Origin: VMDH01 sp038108875
Lineage (GTDB): Bacteria > Pseudomonadota > Gammaproteobacteria > Magnimaribacterales > D2472
Assembly (NCBI GenBank): GCA_038108875.1
Contig: JAYNII010000002.1
Coordinates: 79,145 to 143,144, forward strand
Direction: 5' to 3'
DNA: 64,000 bases
Shown here: one piece after another, positions 34,393-43,010 of the stretch
Position numbering within the stretch: the stretch's first letter is position 1
Layout of the letters: each line of letters starts with the position of its first letter
Translations under genes and position numbers: made by a program
The notes under the pieces: generated by a model
What the model was told of the DNA's origin: nothing
Database searches by the model: none
What the model saw: only the letters and a program-made list of their open reading frames with translations

Positions 34393-35511
34393 ATGAACTT
34401 AAAGAAATATCATACTCTTAAATGCATTACTAATACTCTAATTTTATTGGTTCTGCTTGGATGCGAAACAAATCCGGCAAGGGTTTCACAGCAGATTGAG
34501 TCTCAAAATAATAGTTCCTCCAACCATGGTCTAAGTACAGAAATATTATCAAGTAAACTATCTCCAGACGATTATAGATTCATTGAAGAGATATTCAGGC
34601 TGAGAGAATTCTCAGATCAGAGTCTTGAGAGGCTTGACAAAATTTTAGCCTTGGACAATTTATACAAGAGGGATAGGCACACATTAACTCTTCTGAAAAA
34701 TGATCTGATAAAAATTAAAAGTGATTTAAATTCCAATATTGAAGTAACTGCTCCTACTGAATTGAAGGAAATCTTTATAAAAACAATATTCTCACTACCT
34801 TATAAATTTGAGCTTACATTTACTAATGAATTACAAGCTGAAGACTTTCTAAAAAATAATGGGATATTTTGTAATTCATTAGAAATAGATAGTATCAAAA
34901 CCCTGGCGCAAGCCCTATCTAAAAAAGATCAAAATATCGTTGTAATTACTGATAATAACAAGGATAGCAATTTAAGATTTGTTGAGCTTAATCCAAGCCA
35001 TATATTTACGTACGAAAATCAAGACCCTCAGATCTTTGCTGCTTCAATACTGCAAATAACTCAAAGCGATGAAAGATTTAAAAATATAGATAAGTTAGCT
35101 GTTCCAATAAAGGTTCAATTCGTACCAAGAATTAGAAAAGATTTTGATTTATTGGTATTTGATATGGATCATTCGGCTCAAAAAAAACTTATTCCTGCTT
35201 TCAGATATAACTATGCCAATAAACTTCAATATTATTCTACTATTAAATCTCTCAATTCAATTTTAAAGAAAGGAGATTTTCTCGATTATGAAGAAGTGAA
35301 TTTTTCTGCTCCAAACTTGTTCCTAAATAATCCATTAATACTATTTGAAGAAGAAGCTATTCTTTCAGCAATTATTTCTGATTGGTTAACTCTAAGTGCC
35401 CTAAAGCAAAAAAATCTTTCGACTCGAATATTTAACGGAAGTTCAGGAATATTTCAATCTGGAAGAAATTGCGTCGAAAGGTCATTAAACCTTTCAAAAC
35501 TCAAAGTTTAG
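34393..35511 (+). CDS. lpoA: LpoA-like outer-membrane lipoprotein (PBP1A activator), shortened
   Basis: 372 residues. Signal peptide with lipobox LLGC, lipidated Cys24. The C-terminal part matches the periplasmic-binding-like LppC/LpoA domain: VQFVPRIRKDFDLLVFDMDHSAQKKLIPAFRYNY and a closing FNGSSGIFQ...NCVERSLNLSKLKV. E. coli LpoA has 678 residues; here most of the helical N-terminal region and part of the second domain are lost. The site divergent from rsmI is where lpoA sits in gammaproteobacteria. LpoA reaches through the murein to stimulate PBP1A. Overlaps convergent sspA by 4 bases. Confidence 0.75.
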   Translation: MNLKKYHTLKCITNTLILLVLLGCETNPARVSQQIESQNNSSSNHGLSTEILSSKLSPDDYRFIEEIFRLREFSDQSLERLDKILALDNLYKRDRHTLTLLKNDLIKIKSDLNSNIEVTAPTELKEIFIKTIFSLPYKFELTFTNELQAEDFLKNNGIFCNSLEIDSIKTLAQALSKKDQNIVVITDNNKDSNLRFVELNPSHIFTYENQDPQIFAASILQITQSDERFKNIDKLAVPIKVQFVPRIRKDFDLLVFDMDHSAQKKLIPAFRYNYANKLQYYSTIKSLNSILKKGDFLDYEEVNFSAPNLFLNNPLILFEEEAILSAIISDWLTLSALKQKNLSTRIFNGSSGIFQSGRNCVERSLNLSKLKV

Positions 35512-36122
35512 ATAAAACTGGTTAAATTTCTTTCAACTAATGACAGACTATCTTGAAAACCTGGTCTATCAAAAATTCGGTTTTGGTAATCAAGCAATGA
35601 TTTAGTATGTCTGTTTAGAGGAAGATTAATGCCTAAAGAAGGAAGTCTCCAAAGTATTGGAGCAAGATAACAATCACACAATGAAAATTCTTCATTCATA
35701 AAATACTTAAATTCTTTAAAAGTGGGAGCTAATGATGTTATCTCGTGAAGAAGATTTTGTTTTGTAGTTAAGGTTTCTTTTTCAGAGCCTGCACCCCAAA
35801 TTAACTTATCCACCAATGGAGAAATTTCTTTATCAATTCTAAGCATTAGAGTTCTGCAGTTCGCCCTACTCACTGGATAAACAGGTAGTAAAGGAGGATG
35901 TGGAAATCTTTCATCAAGATATTCAAGCATAACTCCGGGATTGTATAAACCTAGCTCCCTATCAACTAAAATAGGAAGACAGTGTTCAGGATTTATAGAA
36001 AGAACCTGCTCAGGAGCTTCCTCATTGGTTGTTTCTTTTATTTCACAAGCAACATCTTTTTCAGCAAGAACAATGCGAACCCTGTGACTGTAATGATCAT
36101 CTTTGTCAGAATATAAAATCAT
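35508..36122 (-). CDS. sspA: Stringent starvation protein A
   Basis: 204 residues, glutathione-S-transferase fold. SspA binds RNA polymerase and modulates transcription under starvation. The start MILYSDKDDHYSHRVRIVLAEK and NPEHCLPILVDRELGLYNPGVMLEYLDERFPHPPLLP match SspA closely. It is downstream of the cytochrome bc1 genes, the usual order, but its normal partner sspB (ClpXP adaptor) is missing; lpoA follows on the other strand. Confidence 0.95.
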   Translation of the reverse strand: MILYSDKDDHYSHRVRIVLAEKDVACEIKETTNEEAPEQVLSINPEHCLPILVDRELGLYNPGVMLEYLDERFPHPPLLPVYPVSRANCRTLMLRIDKEISPLVDKLIWGAGSEKETLTTKQNLLHEITSLAPTFKEFKYFMNEEFSLCDCYLAPILWRLPSLGINLPLNRHTKSLLDYQNRIFDRPGFQDSLSLVERNLTSFI

Positions 36123-36130
36123 AATAACCC

Positions 36131-36925
36131 CTAGTGGTAATCTTTTTGGAACTCTCTAAATAATAGATATGAAAAAGCTGTGAAAACAACAAAAAATAAA
36201 ATTACAAAAAAACCTATTCTTTCTCGCTCTACTCTCATTGGCTCTGCTACATAGGTGAGGAAATTTGTTAAGTCAAATATCATTGAATCAAATTCTGCAC
36301 TGGATAAATTACCTGAACCTTCCTTTATGATGAGATGTCCACATTCTTCAACAGTAATGATATTTCTATTCTCATCCCGTTTAACTCCACCATTGGAAGC
36401 AATAGATGGTACTTGCTTGCATCCAAGCACTTGCTTGCCCTGATATGCCTCTAAAATATTTGGCATAGCGGTATTTGGAAAAACTAGATTATTCACACCA
36501 TATTTTTTTGAAACATCTTCATAGTAGGTTCTTAAATAGGTGTATATCCAGTTGGAACCTTTTGATCTTGCAGCCAAACTAAGATCTGGAGGAGTAACTC
36601 CAAACCATTCTTCTGAGAGGCTTTTATCTAGAGAGCCCTTCATTAGGTCACCAAGTTTAGCATTTGGGTCATAAACTAACTTTTCTAATAAAATTGACTC
36701 AGGGATATCAAGATCTTTAGCAATTCTGCCCCATCTTGAATATTGAAGGGAGTGACAACCATAGCAATTATTTATAAATGTATTAAGGCCTCTCTGCAAT
36801 GAACTATTATTTGTAAGTTCTGCCTTAAATTCATCACAAGCTCCATAATCAGCACATTCGGCACCACCAGCTGTGTAACCTAAACCAGAAAATGAAATTA
36901 TTATTAAAAGATAAATCAAGCGCAT
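36131..36925 (-). CDS. petC: Cytochrome c1 of the bc1 complex
   Basis: 264 residues from the ATG at 36925. Signal peptide, then the haem c site CYGCHSLQYSRWG, a Met-containing region (NTAMPNILEAYQGKQ) for the sixth ligand, and a C-terminal membrane anchor (FFVILFFVVFTAFSYLLF). It passes electrons from the Rieske centre to cytochrome c. A longer reading frame opens upstream through the assembly gap, but that part belongs to petB. The start is 2 bases after the petB stop. Confidence 0.96.
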   Translation of the reverse strand: MRLIYLLIIISFSGLGYTAGGAECADYGACDEFKAELTNNSSLQRGLNTFINNCYGCHSLQYSRWGRIAKDLDIPESILLEKLVYDPNAKLGDLMKGSLDKSLSEEWFGVTPPDLSLAARSKGSNWIYTYLRTYYEDVSKKYGVNNLVFPNTAMPNILEAYQGKQVLGCKQVPSIASNGGVKRDENRNIITVEECGHLIIKEGSGNLSSAEFDSMIFDLTNFLTYVAEPMRVERERIGFFVILFFVVFTAFSYLLFREFQKDYH

Positions 36926-36927
36926 AT

Positions 36928-37989
36928 CTACAATCTCTCTGGAGGAACAGACGTTTTTTCTAGGGAGGTATAAAAAGGCATCAGNNNNNNNNNNNNNNNN
37001 NNNNNNNNNNNNNNNNNNNNNNNNNNNNNNNNNNNNNNNNNNNNNNNNNNNNNNNNNNNNNNNNNNNNNNNNNNNNNNNNNNNNGCATAATATGGAGAGT
37101 AGTACCAAACGGGTGCAATATGCTCAGGAGTAGAAAGAGGATTTGCTTCTTCAAAGTTTGCTTTTTCTAAGAAATAGCCGCCCATTTCAGGAAAGAAAAA
37201 CATAATTATTGAAAAAACAATCATGAAAACTCCTATTCCGACCAATGCATTAAGAACTTTGTATGGAAAAAAAGGAACACTATCCAGAGGCACGCCATCT
37301 TCATCTACATGCTTTTCAATATCAATACCCTCCGGATTACCTGCACCCACTTCGTGTAATGCAACTAAATGCATGAAAACAAGTGCAATCAAAATTAGTG
37401 GCAAAGCTACAACATGCAAAGCAAAAAATCTAGAAATTGTTGCGCCAGAAATATAATAATCTCCTCTTACCCATACTTCGAGTGACTCTCCTATATATGG
37501 AATTGCCCCAAATAATGAAATAATAACTTGAGCTCCCCAATAAGACATTTGCCCATAAGGTAAAACGTAGCCTAAAAATCCTTCTGCCATCATAACTAAA
37601 TAAATAGTCATTCCAAAAATCCAAACTAATTCTCTTGGTTTTTGATAGGAGCCATACAATAATCCTCGGAACATGTGAAGATACACAACAGCAAAGAACA
37701 TGGAGGCACCAGTTGTATGCAAATATCTGATGATCCAGCCATAATCCACATCCCTCATAATAAATTCGACTGATGCAAAAGCTCCTTCTTCAGTATTTTC
37801 GTATGGCATCATCAACCATATTCCTGAAACTATTTGTAAAATAAGCACAACTGAAGCAAGCGCTCCAAACAAATACCAAAAATTAACTTTCTTAGGGACG
37901 GGATGTTTTGATAAATGACGTTCGAAGGTATTAACAATAGGTAATCTATGATTAAGCCAATTAAACACTTTTACGAAAGTATTATTCAT
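36928..37989 (-). CDS. petB: Cytochrome b of the bc1 complex, interrupted by an assembly gap
   Basis: About 301 residues are readable before the gap and 18 after it. Cytochrome b carries two b haems and the two quinone sites. Seen: paired His ligands in IIRYLHTTGASMFFAVVYLHMFRGL and in RFFALHVVALPLILIALVFMHLVALHEVGAGNP, the GYVLPYGQMSYWGA segment, and PVWYYSPYY (the PEWY position of the Qo site). The end LMPFYTSLEKTSVPPERL is the normal C-terminus. The family is about 400 residues, so roughly 80-90 are hidden, more than the 33 that 100 Ns would allow. The petA stop overlaps its ATG. Confidence 0.95.
   Translation of the reverse strand: MNNTFVKVFNWLNHRLPIVNTFERHLSKHPVPKKVNFWYLFGALASVVLILQIVSGIWLMMPYENTEEGAFASVEFIMRDVDYGWIIRYLHTTGASMFFAVVYLHMFRGLLYGSYQKPRELVWIFGMTIYLVMMAEGFLGYVLPYGQMSYWGAQVIISLFGAIPYIGESLEVWVRGDYYISGATISRFFALHVVALPLILIALVFMHLVALHEVGAGNPEGIDIEKHVDEDGVPLDSVPFFPYKVLNALVGIGVFMIVFSIIMFFFPEMGGYFLEKANFEEANPLSTPEHIAPVWYYSPYYXXXXXXXXXXXXXXXXXXXXXXXXXXXXXXXXXXLMPFYTSLEKTSVPPERL
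36985..37084. other. Assembly gap (100 N)
   Basis: Exactly 100 undetermined bases inside petB. The round number marks a scaffold placeholder of unknown true length. From the expected length of cytochrome b about 250 bases are probably missing, all of it petB coding sequence. Confidence 0.99.
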
Positions 37990-38573
37990 TAAGCAACATC
38001 CTCATCTTCTCCAATAGTTAAGATGCTTCCATTAAAGGTATGTGGTGGAACTTTGAGATTAGTTGGTGCTGGAACACCCTTATAGACTCGGCCAACTAAA
38101 TCAAACATTGAGCCATGACAGGGGCAAAAAAATCCTCCTGACCAAGAATTGTCCCAGGGCTTTGATTCCATCTCAGGGTAATATTTAGGTGAACATCCTA
38201 AATGAGTACAAACTCCAGCAAGAACGGAGTATTCATTACTTTTGGAGCGAGTACTATTTAACCCTCTATAGGGTTCATCAATATTTAAAGAAGTGGGATC
38301 ATCTAATTTTGATTCAACTATTGATAAGCTTTCTAGAGATTTTGATGTATGACGAATAACAAAAACAGGTTGCTTACGCCAAGCTACTTGAATTTTTTGA
38401 CCAGGTAGAATCTTAGAAACATCTATTTTAACGGCTGCTCCTAATGCTTTTGCCTTCGCGCTTGGATTCCAAGCAGCTATAAAGGGAGTAACGGCAAAAG
38501 GTAAACCAGCAGCACCAACTGCTGCTGTCATACCTATTAAAACTTTTCTTCTTGTAGTGTTGGGACTGCTCAT
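37989..38573 (-). CDS. petA: Rieske iron-sulfur protein of the bc1 complex
   Basis: 194 residues. N-terminal twin-arginine-type sequence TRRKVLIGMTAAVGAAG followed by a membrane anchor, then the 2Fe-2S ligands in CTHLGCSPKYYP and FFCPCHGSMFDLVGRV. It takes electrons from quinol at the Qo site. First gene of the petABC operon; 40 bases downstream of rpsI. Confidence 0.97.
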   Translation of the reverse strand: MSSPNTTRRKVLIGMTAAVGAAGLPFAVTPFIAAWNPSAKAKALGAAVKIDVSKILPGQKIQVAWRKQPVFVIRHTSKSLESLSIVESKLDDPTSLNIDEPYRGLNSTRSKSNEYSVLAGVCTHLGCSPKYYPEMESKPWDNSWSGGFFCPCHGSMFDLVGRVYKGVPAPTNLKVPPHTFNGSILTIGEDEDVA

Positions 38574-38613
38574 TTAGGGGTTATATTCTAATGCAAAGAA
38601 ATCTGATAAACCA

Positions 38614-39006
38614 CTAACGTTTTGAATATTGTTCCCTCTTTCTGGCTTTCTTTAAACCAGCTTTCTTTCTTTCTACTTTTCGAGGATCTCTGGTTAAAAA
38701 ACCAGCTTGTTTTAATTGGGCTCTAAGTTCTTCATCATATTCCAGTAATGCTCTTGAAATACCATGTCTTATAGCTCCTGCTTGTCCAAAGCTACCTCCG
38801 CCTTTAACCATTATTTTAAGATCAACTTTATCATCAAGATCAACAAGCTTTAGAGGTTGCATCACAAGCATTTGAGCAACTTCTCTTCCAAAATAATTTT
38901 CTAGAGATCGGTCATTTACAGAAATGTTCCCTTTTCCTTTAGTAAGATAAACTCTGGCTGAAGAAGTCTTTCTTCTTCCCGTTGCATAAAATGTATTCGT
39001 TGCCAT
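38614..39006 (-). CDS. rpsI: 30S ribosomal protein S9
   Basis: 130 residues from ATG 39006 (MATNTFYATGRRKTSSARVYL). The conserved C-terminus DPRKVERKKAGLKKARKREQYSKR reaches the P site of the ribosome. Five bases after rplM, as almost universally in bacteria; an upstream in-frame extension of six residues is not conserved. Confidence 0.98.
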   Translation of the reverse strand: MATNTFYATGRRKTSSARVYLTKGKGNISVNDRSLENYFGREVAQMLVMQPLKLVDLDDKVDLKIMVKGGGSFGQAGAIRHGISRALLEYDEELRAQLKQAGFLTRDPRKVERKKAGLKKARKREQYSKR

Positions 39007-39011
39007 AGATT

Positions 39012-39440
39012 TTATATATCCCAATTTTCAGGTTGTTGAGCTTCGTGAGGATGCTCTGTACCAGAATAAATTTTCAGTTTTTTTATTATTTGATTGCTAA
39101 GTTTATTTTTAGGCAACATTCCCTTGACGGCCAATTCAATAACCTTTTCAGGTTTGTTAATATTCATCTCTTTAAATGTTTTTGTTTTTAAACCACCTGG
39201 GTAAAGTGAATGAGTGTAATATTTCTTATCTTCAAACTTATTTCCTGTAACCTTAATTTTTTCTGCGTTAACAACCACCACAAAATCGCCACAATCTACG
39301 TGTGGAGTATAAATAGCTTTATCCTTGCCCCTTAATCTGTCAGCAATTTTTGACGCAAATCGACCCAATACTTTATCGGTTGCATCTACAAGAACCCAAT
39401 TATGCTGTGTATCTTCTTTTTTAAACGATGGTGTTTTCAT
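39012..39440 (-). CDS. rplM: 50S ribosomal protein L13
   Basis: 142 residues, full length. WVLVDATDKVLGRFASKIADRLRGKDKAIYTPHVDCGDFVVVVNAEKIKVTGNK is the L13 core, and MLPKNKLSNQIIKKLKIYSGTEHPHEAQQPE closes the protein. Leads the rplM-rpsI pair behind a good sigma-70 promoter. Confidence 0.98.
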   Translation of the reverse strand: MKTPSFKKEDTQHNWVLVDATDKVLGRFASKIADRLRGKDKAIYTPHVDCGDFVVVVNAEKIKVTGNKFEDKKYYTHSLYPGGLKTKTFKEMNINKPEKVIELAVKGMLPKNKLSNQIIKKLKIYSGTEHPHEAQQPENWDI

Positions 39441-39463
39441 AACAGAACTTAAACTAGATGCGC

Positions 39464-39492
39464 ATATTAAAACTATGGGCTCACTTTATCAA
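39464..39492 (-). promoter_or_regulatory. Sigma-70 promoter of rplM-rpsI
   Basis: On the minus strand TTGATA (39492-39487) and TAATAT (39469-39464) are separated by exactly 17 bases. The predicted start leaves a leader of about 17 bases before the rplM ATG. It is the clearest housekeeping promoter in the window. Confidence 0.65.
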
Positions 39493-39523
39493 TAATTTTC
39501 ACAAAAATTATTTATCCAATATG

Positions 39524-40558
39524 CTAATTCATAAATAGTGCTTCTTTTAATCTGCTTTGAGCTCTAATCCATAAATGTTGCAAAGAATCTCCTTCATAAA
39601 TATCTAAAATATCATCTCTTTTTTCAAGAACACACACTTTTGAGTTTTTGGTATAAGAGATATCAAGGAATGATATGAATCTTCTAACGATATTTAATTC
39701 AGAGTCACCCAGTTTTCTAAAATTATCTATAAAAATCCACTTATACCTATCGCACAGTTCCATATAGTCCATTGCGGCAGTTGGTTCTGAAAAAAATACT
39801 TGGAAATCTAGCCAAATAAAAGTTTTGCCAAAACCCTTTATGGAAAACTTCCTATTTGATAAAACTATGATATCTGTAAACGAGGAGTTTCTATCAAAAT
39901 TCTCGAGCAAGAACTCTTTAATTGCTTCATCATTTAATTTGCTTCTTCCTATCTTAAGAAAATGATCAACTTTGCTAGATCTATAGTCTTCAATGCCAAG
40001 TAAATTAAAATAAAGAAAATCCTTCTTGATGAAACTAATTGAATCAATAAACTTTTCTCTTTGTAATCCATTCTTGTAAAGTCCTTCAATTGGATAGTTT
40101 GAAGATAGAAATACTGAGGTGTTGTAATGTCTGAGATTAGTTAAAACTTTGCCTATTATCATGGCATCGCCAATATCCTCAATTTGGAATTCATCTAATA
40201 GCAATATATCTATATCTTTTAAAACCAAATTGCAAAATGACGACAAAGGATCTTTGACTCCTTGATGAGATTGCAAAAACTTATGAACTTTAAGCATGAA
40301 TTCATTAAAGTGAAGAATTAATGTATTTTTAGAGAGCTCTTTACTGAGAGCTTTTAAGAGTAAAGTTTTACCTCTTCCTACTGACCCCCAAAGATAAATA
40401 GATTTTAATCTCTTATTTTTCTTTAGAAATCTTAATTTGCTTTTACTATTGTCTAGATATTGAGAATAAATTTGTAAAAATTCAGTTTGGTAAACATCAA
40501 GGTGTATACCGTCTTTGGCAAGATCGGCATATAATTTTTCTAGTATGTCTAAAGACAA
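39524..40558 (-). CDS. zapE: Cell division ATPase ZapE (AFG1 family)
   Basis: 344 residues. Walker A is YLWGSVGRGKTLLL, and the Walker B region is DILLLDEFQIEDIGDAMI; SSNYPIEGLYKNGLQREKFI follows. ZapE interacts with FtsZ and influences Z-ring stability; AFG1 relatives handle membrane proteins in mitochondria. The start is TTG (40558) with a clear GGAG ribosome site 7 bases upstream; there is no ATG early in frame. It lies upstream of rplM, the usual order. Its 5' end overlaps the divergent protease gene. Confidence 0.93.
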   Translation of the reverse strand: MSLDILEKLYADLAKDGIHLDVYQTEFLQIYSQYLDNSKSKLRFLKKNKRLKSIYLWGSVGRGKTLLLKALSKELSKNTLILHFNEFMLKVHKFLQSHQGVKDPLSSFCNLVLKDIDILLLDEFQIEDIGDAMIIGKVLTNLRHYNTSVFLSSNYPIEGLYKNGLQREKFIDSISFIKKDFLYFNLLGIEDYRSSKVDHFLKIGRSKLNDEAIKEFLLENFDRNSSFTDIIVLSNRKFSIKGFGKTFIWLDFQVFFSEPTAAMDYMELCDRYKWIFIDNFRKLGDSELNIVRRFISFLDISYTKNSKVCVLEKRDDILDIYEGDSLQHLWIRAQSRLKEALFMN

Positions 40559-41516
40559 ATTACTACTCCATAAGAATTATGTTAAAAGTTTATTCGGTTT
40601 TTTAATTTTTATCTTATGCTCCTGCTCAAATTCTGTAGATTTAGAGCAGTCATTATCCTCAGTAATAACTGTCAAAACAAGCGAGCTTCCTCTCTCTTCA
40701 ACAAATAGAAATATAACAATTGGCTCTGGAGTTATTATTTCAAATGATGGAGTTGCGGTTACCAACTACCATGTAGTAAAAAATAACTTAAGGGAAATAT
40801 TCATAGAAACAAATGATGGCATAACTTTTAATGCAAGATTATTAGGCGTAGACGAAAGGCTTGACTTGGCAGTCTTAAAAATAGACTCCAACAGAGAACT
40901 TTTTCCAGCAGTAATTGGGGATACAAGATTAATTAAATTAGGAGATGAAATATATGCGGCTGGAAATCCATTTGGTTTAGGAGTTACTCTCTCCAAAGGT
41001 ATTATTAGCGCTACTGGGAGAGATTATGGAAACCCTTACCTAGAATTAATCCAAACTGATGCAGCAATAAACCCTGGTAACTCTGGAGGTGCTTTGCTCA
41101 ATAGATTTGGTCATTTAATTGGTATCAATACTAAAATATTTTCTCAAACTGGCGGCTTCCAAGGAATTAGTTTTGCAATACCAGTTGATAAGATTATAAA
41201 AATCTCATCAGAAATTATCCAAGACGGCTCGGCAAAAAGAGCATGGATTGGGAATTTTAGAGTTAAACCTAAAAGAATTTTGCTAAACAATGATCCTACT
41301 AATATTCTAGAAATTTTAACTTCTGATAATGGACCTTTATTTAAAGATTCAGATATTAATGTTGGGGATATGATTATCAAAGTAAATAATAAAACAGCAA
41401 CCTGGGAAAATTTTGTTTTTTATTTAAACAGCGCTTTCCCTGGAGACGAGCTTGAATTAGAGATTTTAACAAACGGAAAAATCAATAAAGTAGTTATTAA
41501 AACAGAGGCTAACTGA
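40548..41516 (+). CDS. DegS/DegQ-like trypsin-type serine protease, probable lipoprotein
   Basis: 322 residues from ATG 40548. The catalytic triad is visible: His in AVTNYHVVKN, Asp in DERLDLAVLKI and Ser in NPGNSGGALLN. A single shortened, divergent PDZ-like region follows (about residues 220-320). DegS starts the sigma-E envelope stress cascade in relatives and lies in this neighbourhood (zapE side, before murA). Instead of a membrane anchor, the N-terminus FLIFILCSC looks like a lipoprotein signal with Cys27. Its start lies 11 bases inside the divergent zapE gene and has no visible ribosome site. Confidence 0.85.
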   Translation, partial: SKDKLLLHKNYVKSLFGFLIFILCSCSNSVDLEQSLSSVITVKTSELPLSSTNRNITIGSGVIISNDGVAVTNYHVVKNNLREIFIETNDGITFNARLLGVDERLDLAVLKIDSNRELFPAVIGDTRLIKLGDEIYAAGNPFGLGVTLSKGIISATGRDYGNPYLELIQTDAAINPGNSGGALLNRFGHLIGINTKIFSQTGGFQGISFAIPVDKIIKISSEIIQDGSAKRAWIGNFRVKPKRILLNNDPTNILEILTSDNGPLFKDSDINVGDMIIKVNNKTATWENFVFYLNSAFPGDELELEILTNGKINKVVIKTEAN

Positions 41517-41519
41517 AAT

Positions 41520-42779
41520 CTACCTTGGTAACCTTTCAATTTTAGCCCCTAAATATGACAATTTCTCTTCAATCCTTTCATATCCTCTATCAATATGATA
41601 GATACGATCAACAATGGTCTCGCCTTTAGCAGTTAAACCAGCTAAAACTAAGCTTGCAGAAGCTCTTAAATCAGTAGCCATGACTTGGGCACCAGAAATT
41701 TGATTTACGCCTTTAATAAATGCGTTTGGACCCTTAATAGTTATATCACATCCCATCCTATTTAATTCTTGAGCATGCATAAATCTGTTCTCAAACACAT
41801 TTTCTGTGACAATTGATGATCCACAAGCAAGAGAGTTTAGAACAGTAAATTGAGCCTGCATATCTGTAGGAAAACCTGGATAAGGAGCTGTAGTTATGTC
41901 TACTGGGATTATGGTTTCATTATCGCCAGAAAGAAATATAGAATCTTGAGAAGCTTTTACATCAAATCCACAATGACGAAGTGCATCTAAAATATTTGTC
42001 ATTCTTTCAGGCTGAGCTTTTCTAATCTCTATTTCACCTTTAGTTAATGCTGCAGCAACCAAATAAGTACCCGCTTCGATTCTATCGGCAGGTATAGAAT
42101 GCTCACACGAATTTAGTTTTTTTACTCCATGAATAGTAATTAAATCTGTACCTGCGCCATGCACTCTTGCACCCATGGAATTTAAGAAATCTGCTAGATC
42201 AACTATTTCAGGTTCCTTCGCAACATTTCTAAGGTTTGTGGTTCCCTCTGCCAGGGTCGCAGCCATAATAATATTTTCCGTACCAGTAACAGTTACTCCC
42301 TCCATAACTATATCGGTTCCTTTTAATGATTTAGCTTTAGCTAATATGTAACCATCTATAAGTTCTATTTCTGCACCCAGTTTCCTGAGTGCATTAAGAT
42401 GAAAATTGACCGGTCGTGATCCAATAGCGCATCCTCCAGGCAGTGCAATCTTTGCTTTACCGTATTTTGCTAACAAAGCTCCCAATACAAGAATGGAAGC
42501 TCTCATTGTCTTAACTAATTCGTATCTGGCCTCTACATCCTTAAGATTGCTGGAGTTAACTTGAAAATCCATAGACTCATCTAATGTCACTTCTGCACCC
42601 ATAGAACCCAGTAACTCAAACATAGTTGTAATGTCCTGTAAGTAGGGTAAATTTTTAAATATTATTGGTCCATCAGAAAGAATTGAAGCCGCCAACATAG
42701 GTAGTGCTGCATTTTTAGACCCTGAGCAAATCAATGAGCCCTTTAAAGGGTTGCCGCCAACAATCCTTAATCTTTCCAT
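41520..42779 (-). CDS. murA: UDP-N-acetylglucosamine 1-carboxyvinyltransferase
   Basis: 419 residues. Commits UDP-GlcNAc to murein by transferring enolpyruvate from PEP. LICSGSKNAALPMLAAS carries the catalytic Lys/Asn, ALPGGCAIGSRPVNFHL the fosfomycin-reactive Cys, and PYPGFPTDMQAQF the catalytic Asp. The start codon follows the ibaG stop directly (TAAATG), a conserved gammaproteobacterial pair. Confidence 0.98.
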   Translation of the reverse strand: MERLRIVGGNPLKGSLICSGSKNAALPMLAASILSDGPIIFKNLPYLQDITTMFELLGSMGAEVTLDESMDFQVNSSNLKDVEARYELVKTMRASILVLGALLAKYGKAKIALPGGCAIGSRPVNFHLNALRKLGAEIELIDGYILAKAKSLKGTDIVMEGVTVTGTENIIMAATLAEGTTNLRNVAKEPEIVDLADFLNSMGARVHGAGTDLITIHGVKKLNSCEHSIPADRIEAGTYLVAAALTKGEIEIRKAQPERMTNILDALRHCGFDVKASQDSIFLSGDNETIIPVDITTAPYPGFPTDMQAQFTVLNSLACGSSIVTENVFENRFMHAQELNRMGCDITIKGPNAFIKGVNQISGAQVMATDLRASASLVLAGLTAKGETIVDRIYHIDRGYERIEEKLSYLGAKIERLPR

Positions 42780-43010
42780 TTATCCCTCCAAAGGAGTTTT
42801 AAGAGATAAACTCATCGCATGCAAGGATCCTGAAGCAAATGAATCAGCAAATAGACCAAGCACAAGTTTGTGCCTACTTACCAAGGAAAGACCCTCAAAA
42901 TCAGGGCTGATAACTTTTATACTTAAGTTACATCCCTGTGAATGAGTAAAATAAACCTCAGCAGAGTTGAGATTTTTCTTTATTACTTTTTCGATTTCAG
43001 AGCTTTCCAT
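42780..43010 (-). CDS. ibaG: BolA-like protein IbaG
   Basis: 76 residues. BolA fold with the conserved VISPDFEGLSLVSRHKLVLGLFAD stretch; the His in SRHK is the cluster-ligand position in BolA-glutaredoxin complexes. IbaG is linked to iron-sulfur handling, acid stress and envelope phenotypes. It starts at a TAATG overlap with mlaC and ends directly before murA. Confidence 0.93.
   Translation of the reverse strand: MESSEIEKVIKKNLNSAEVYFTHSQGCNLSIKVISPDFEGLSLVSRHKLVLGLFADSFASGSLHAMSLSLKTPLEG

Noticed and set aside
36926..37108. Upstream extension of cytochrome c1 through the N gap
   Set aside because: The bases on both sides of the gap encode petB; the petC signal peptide starts at 36925.
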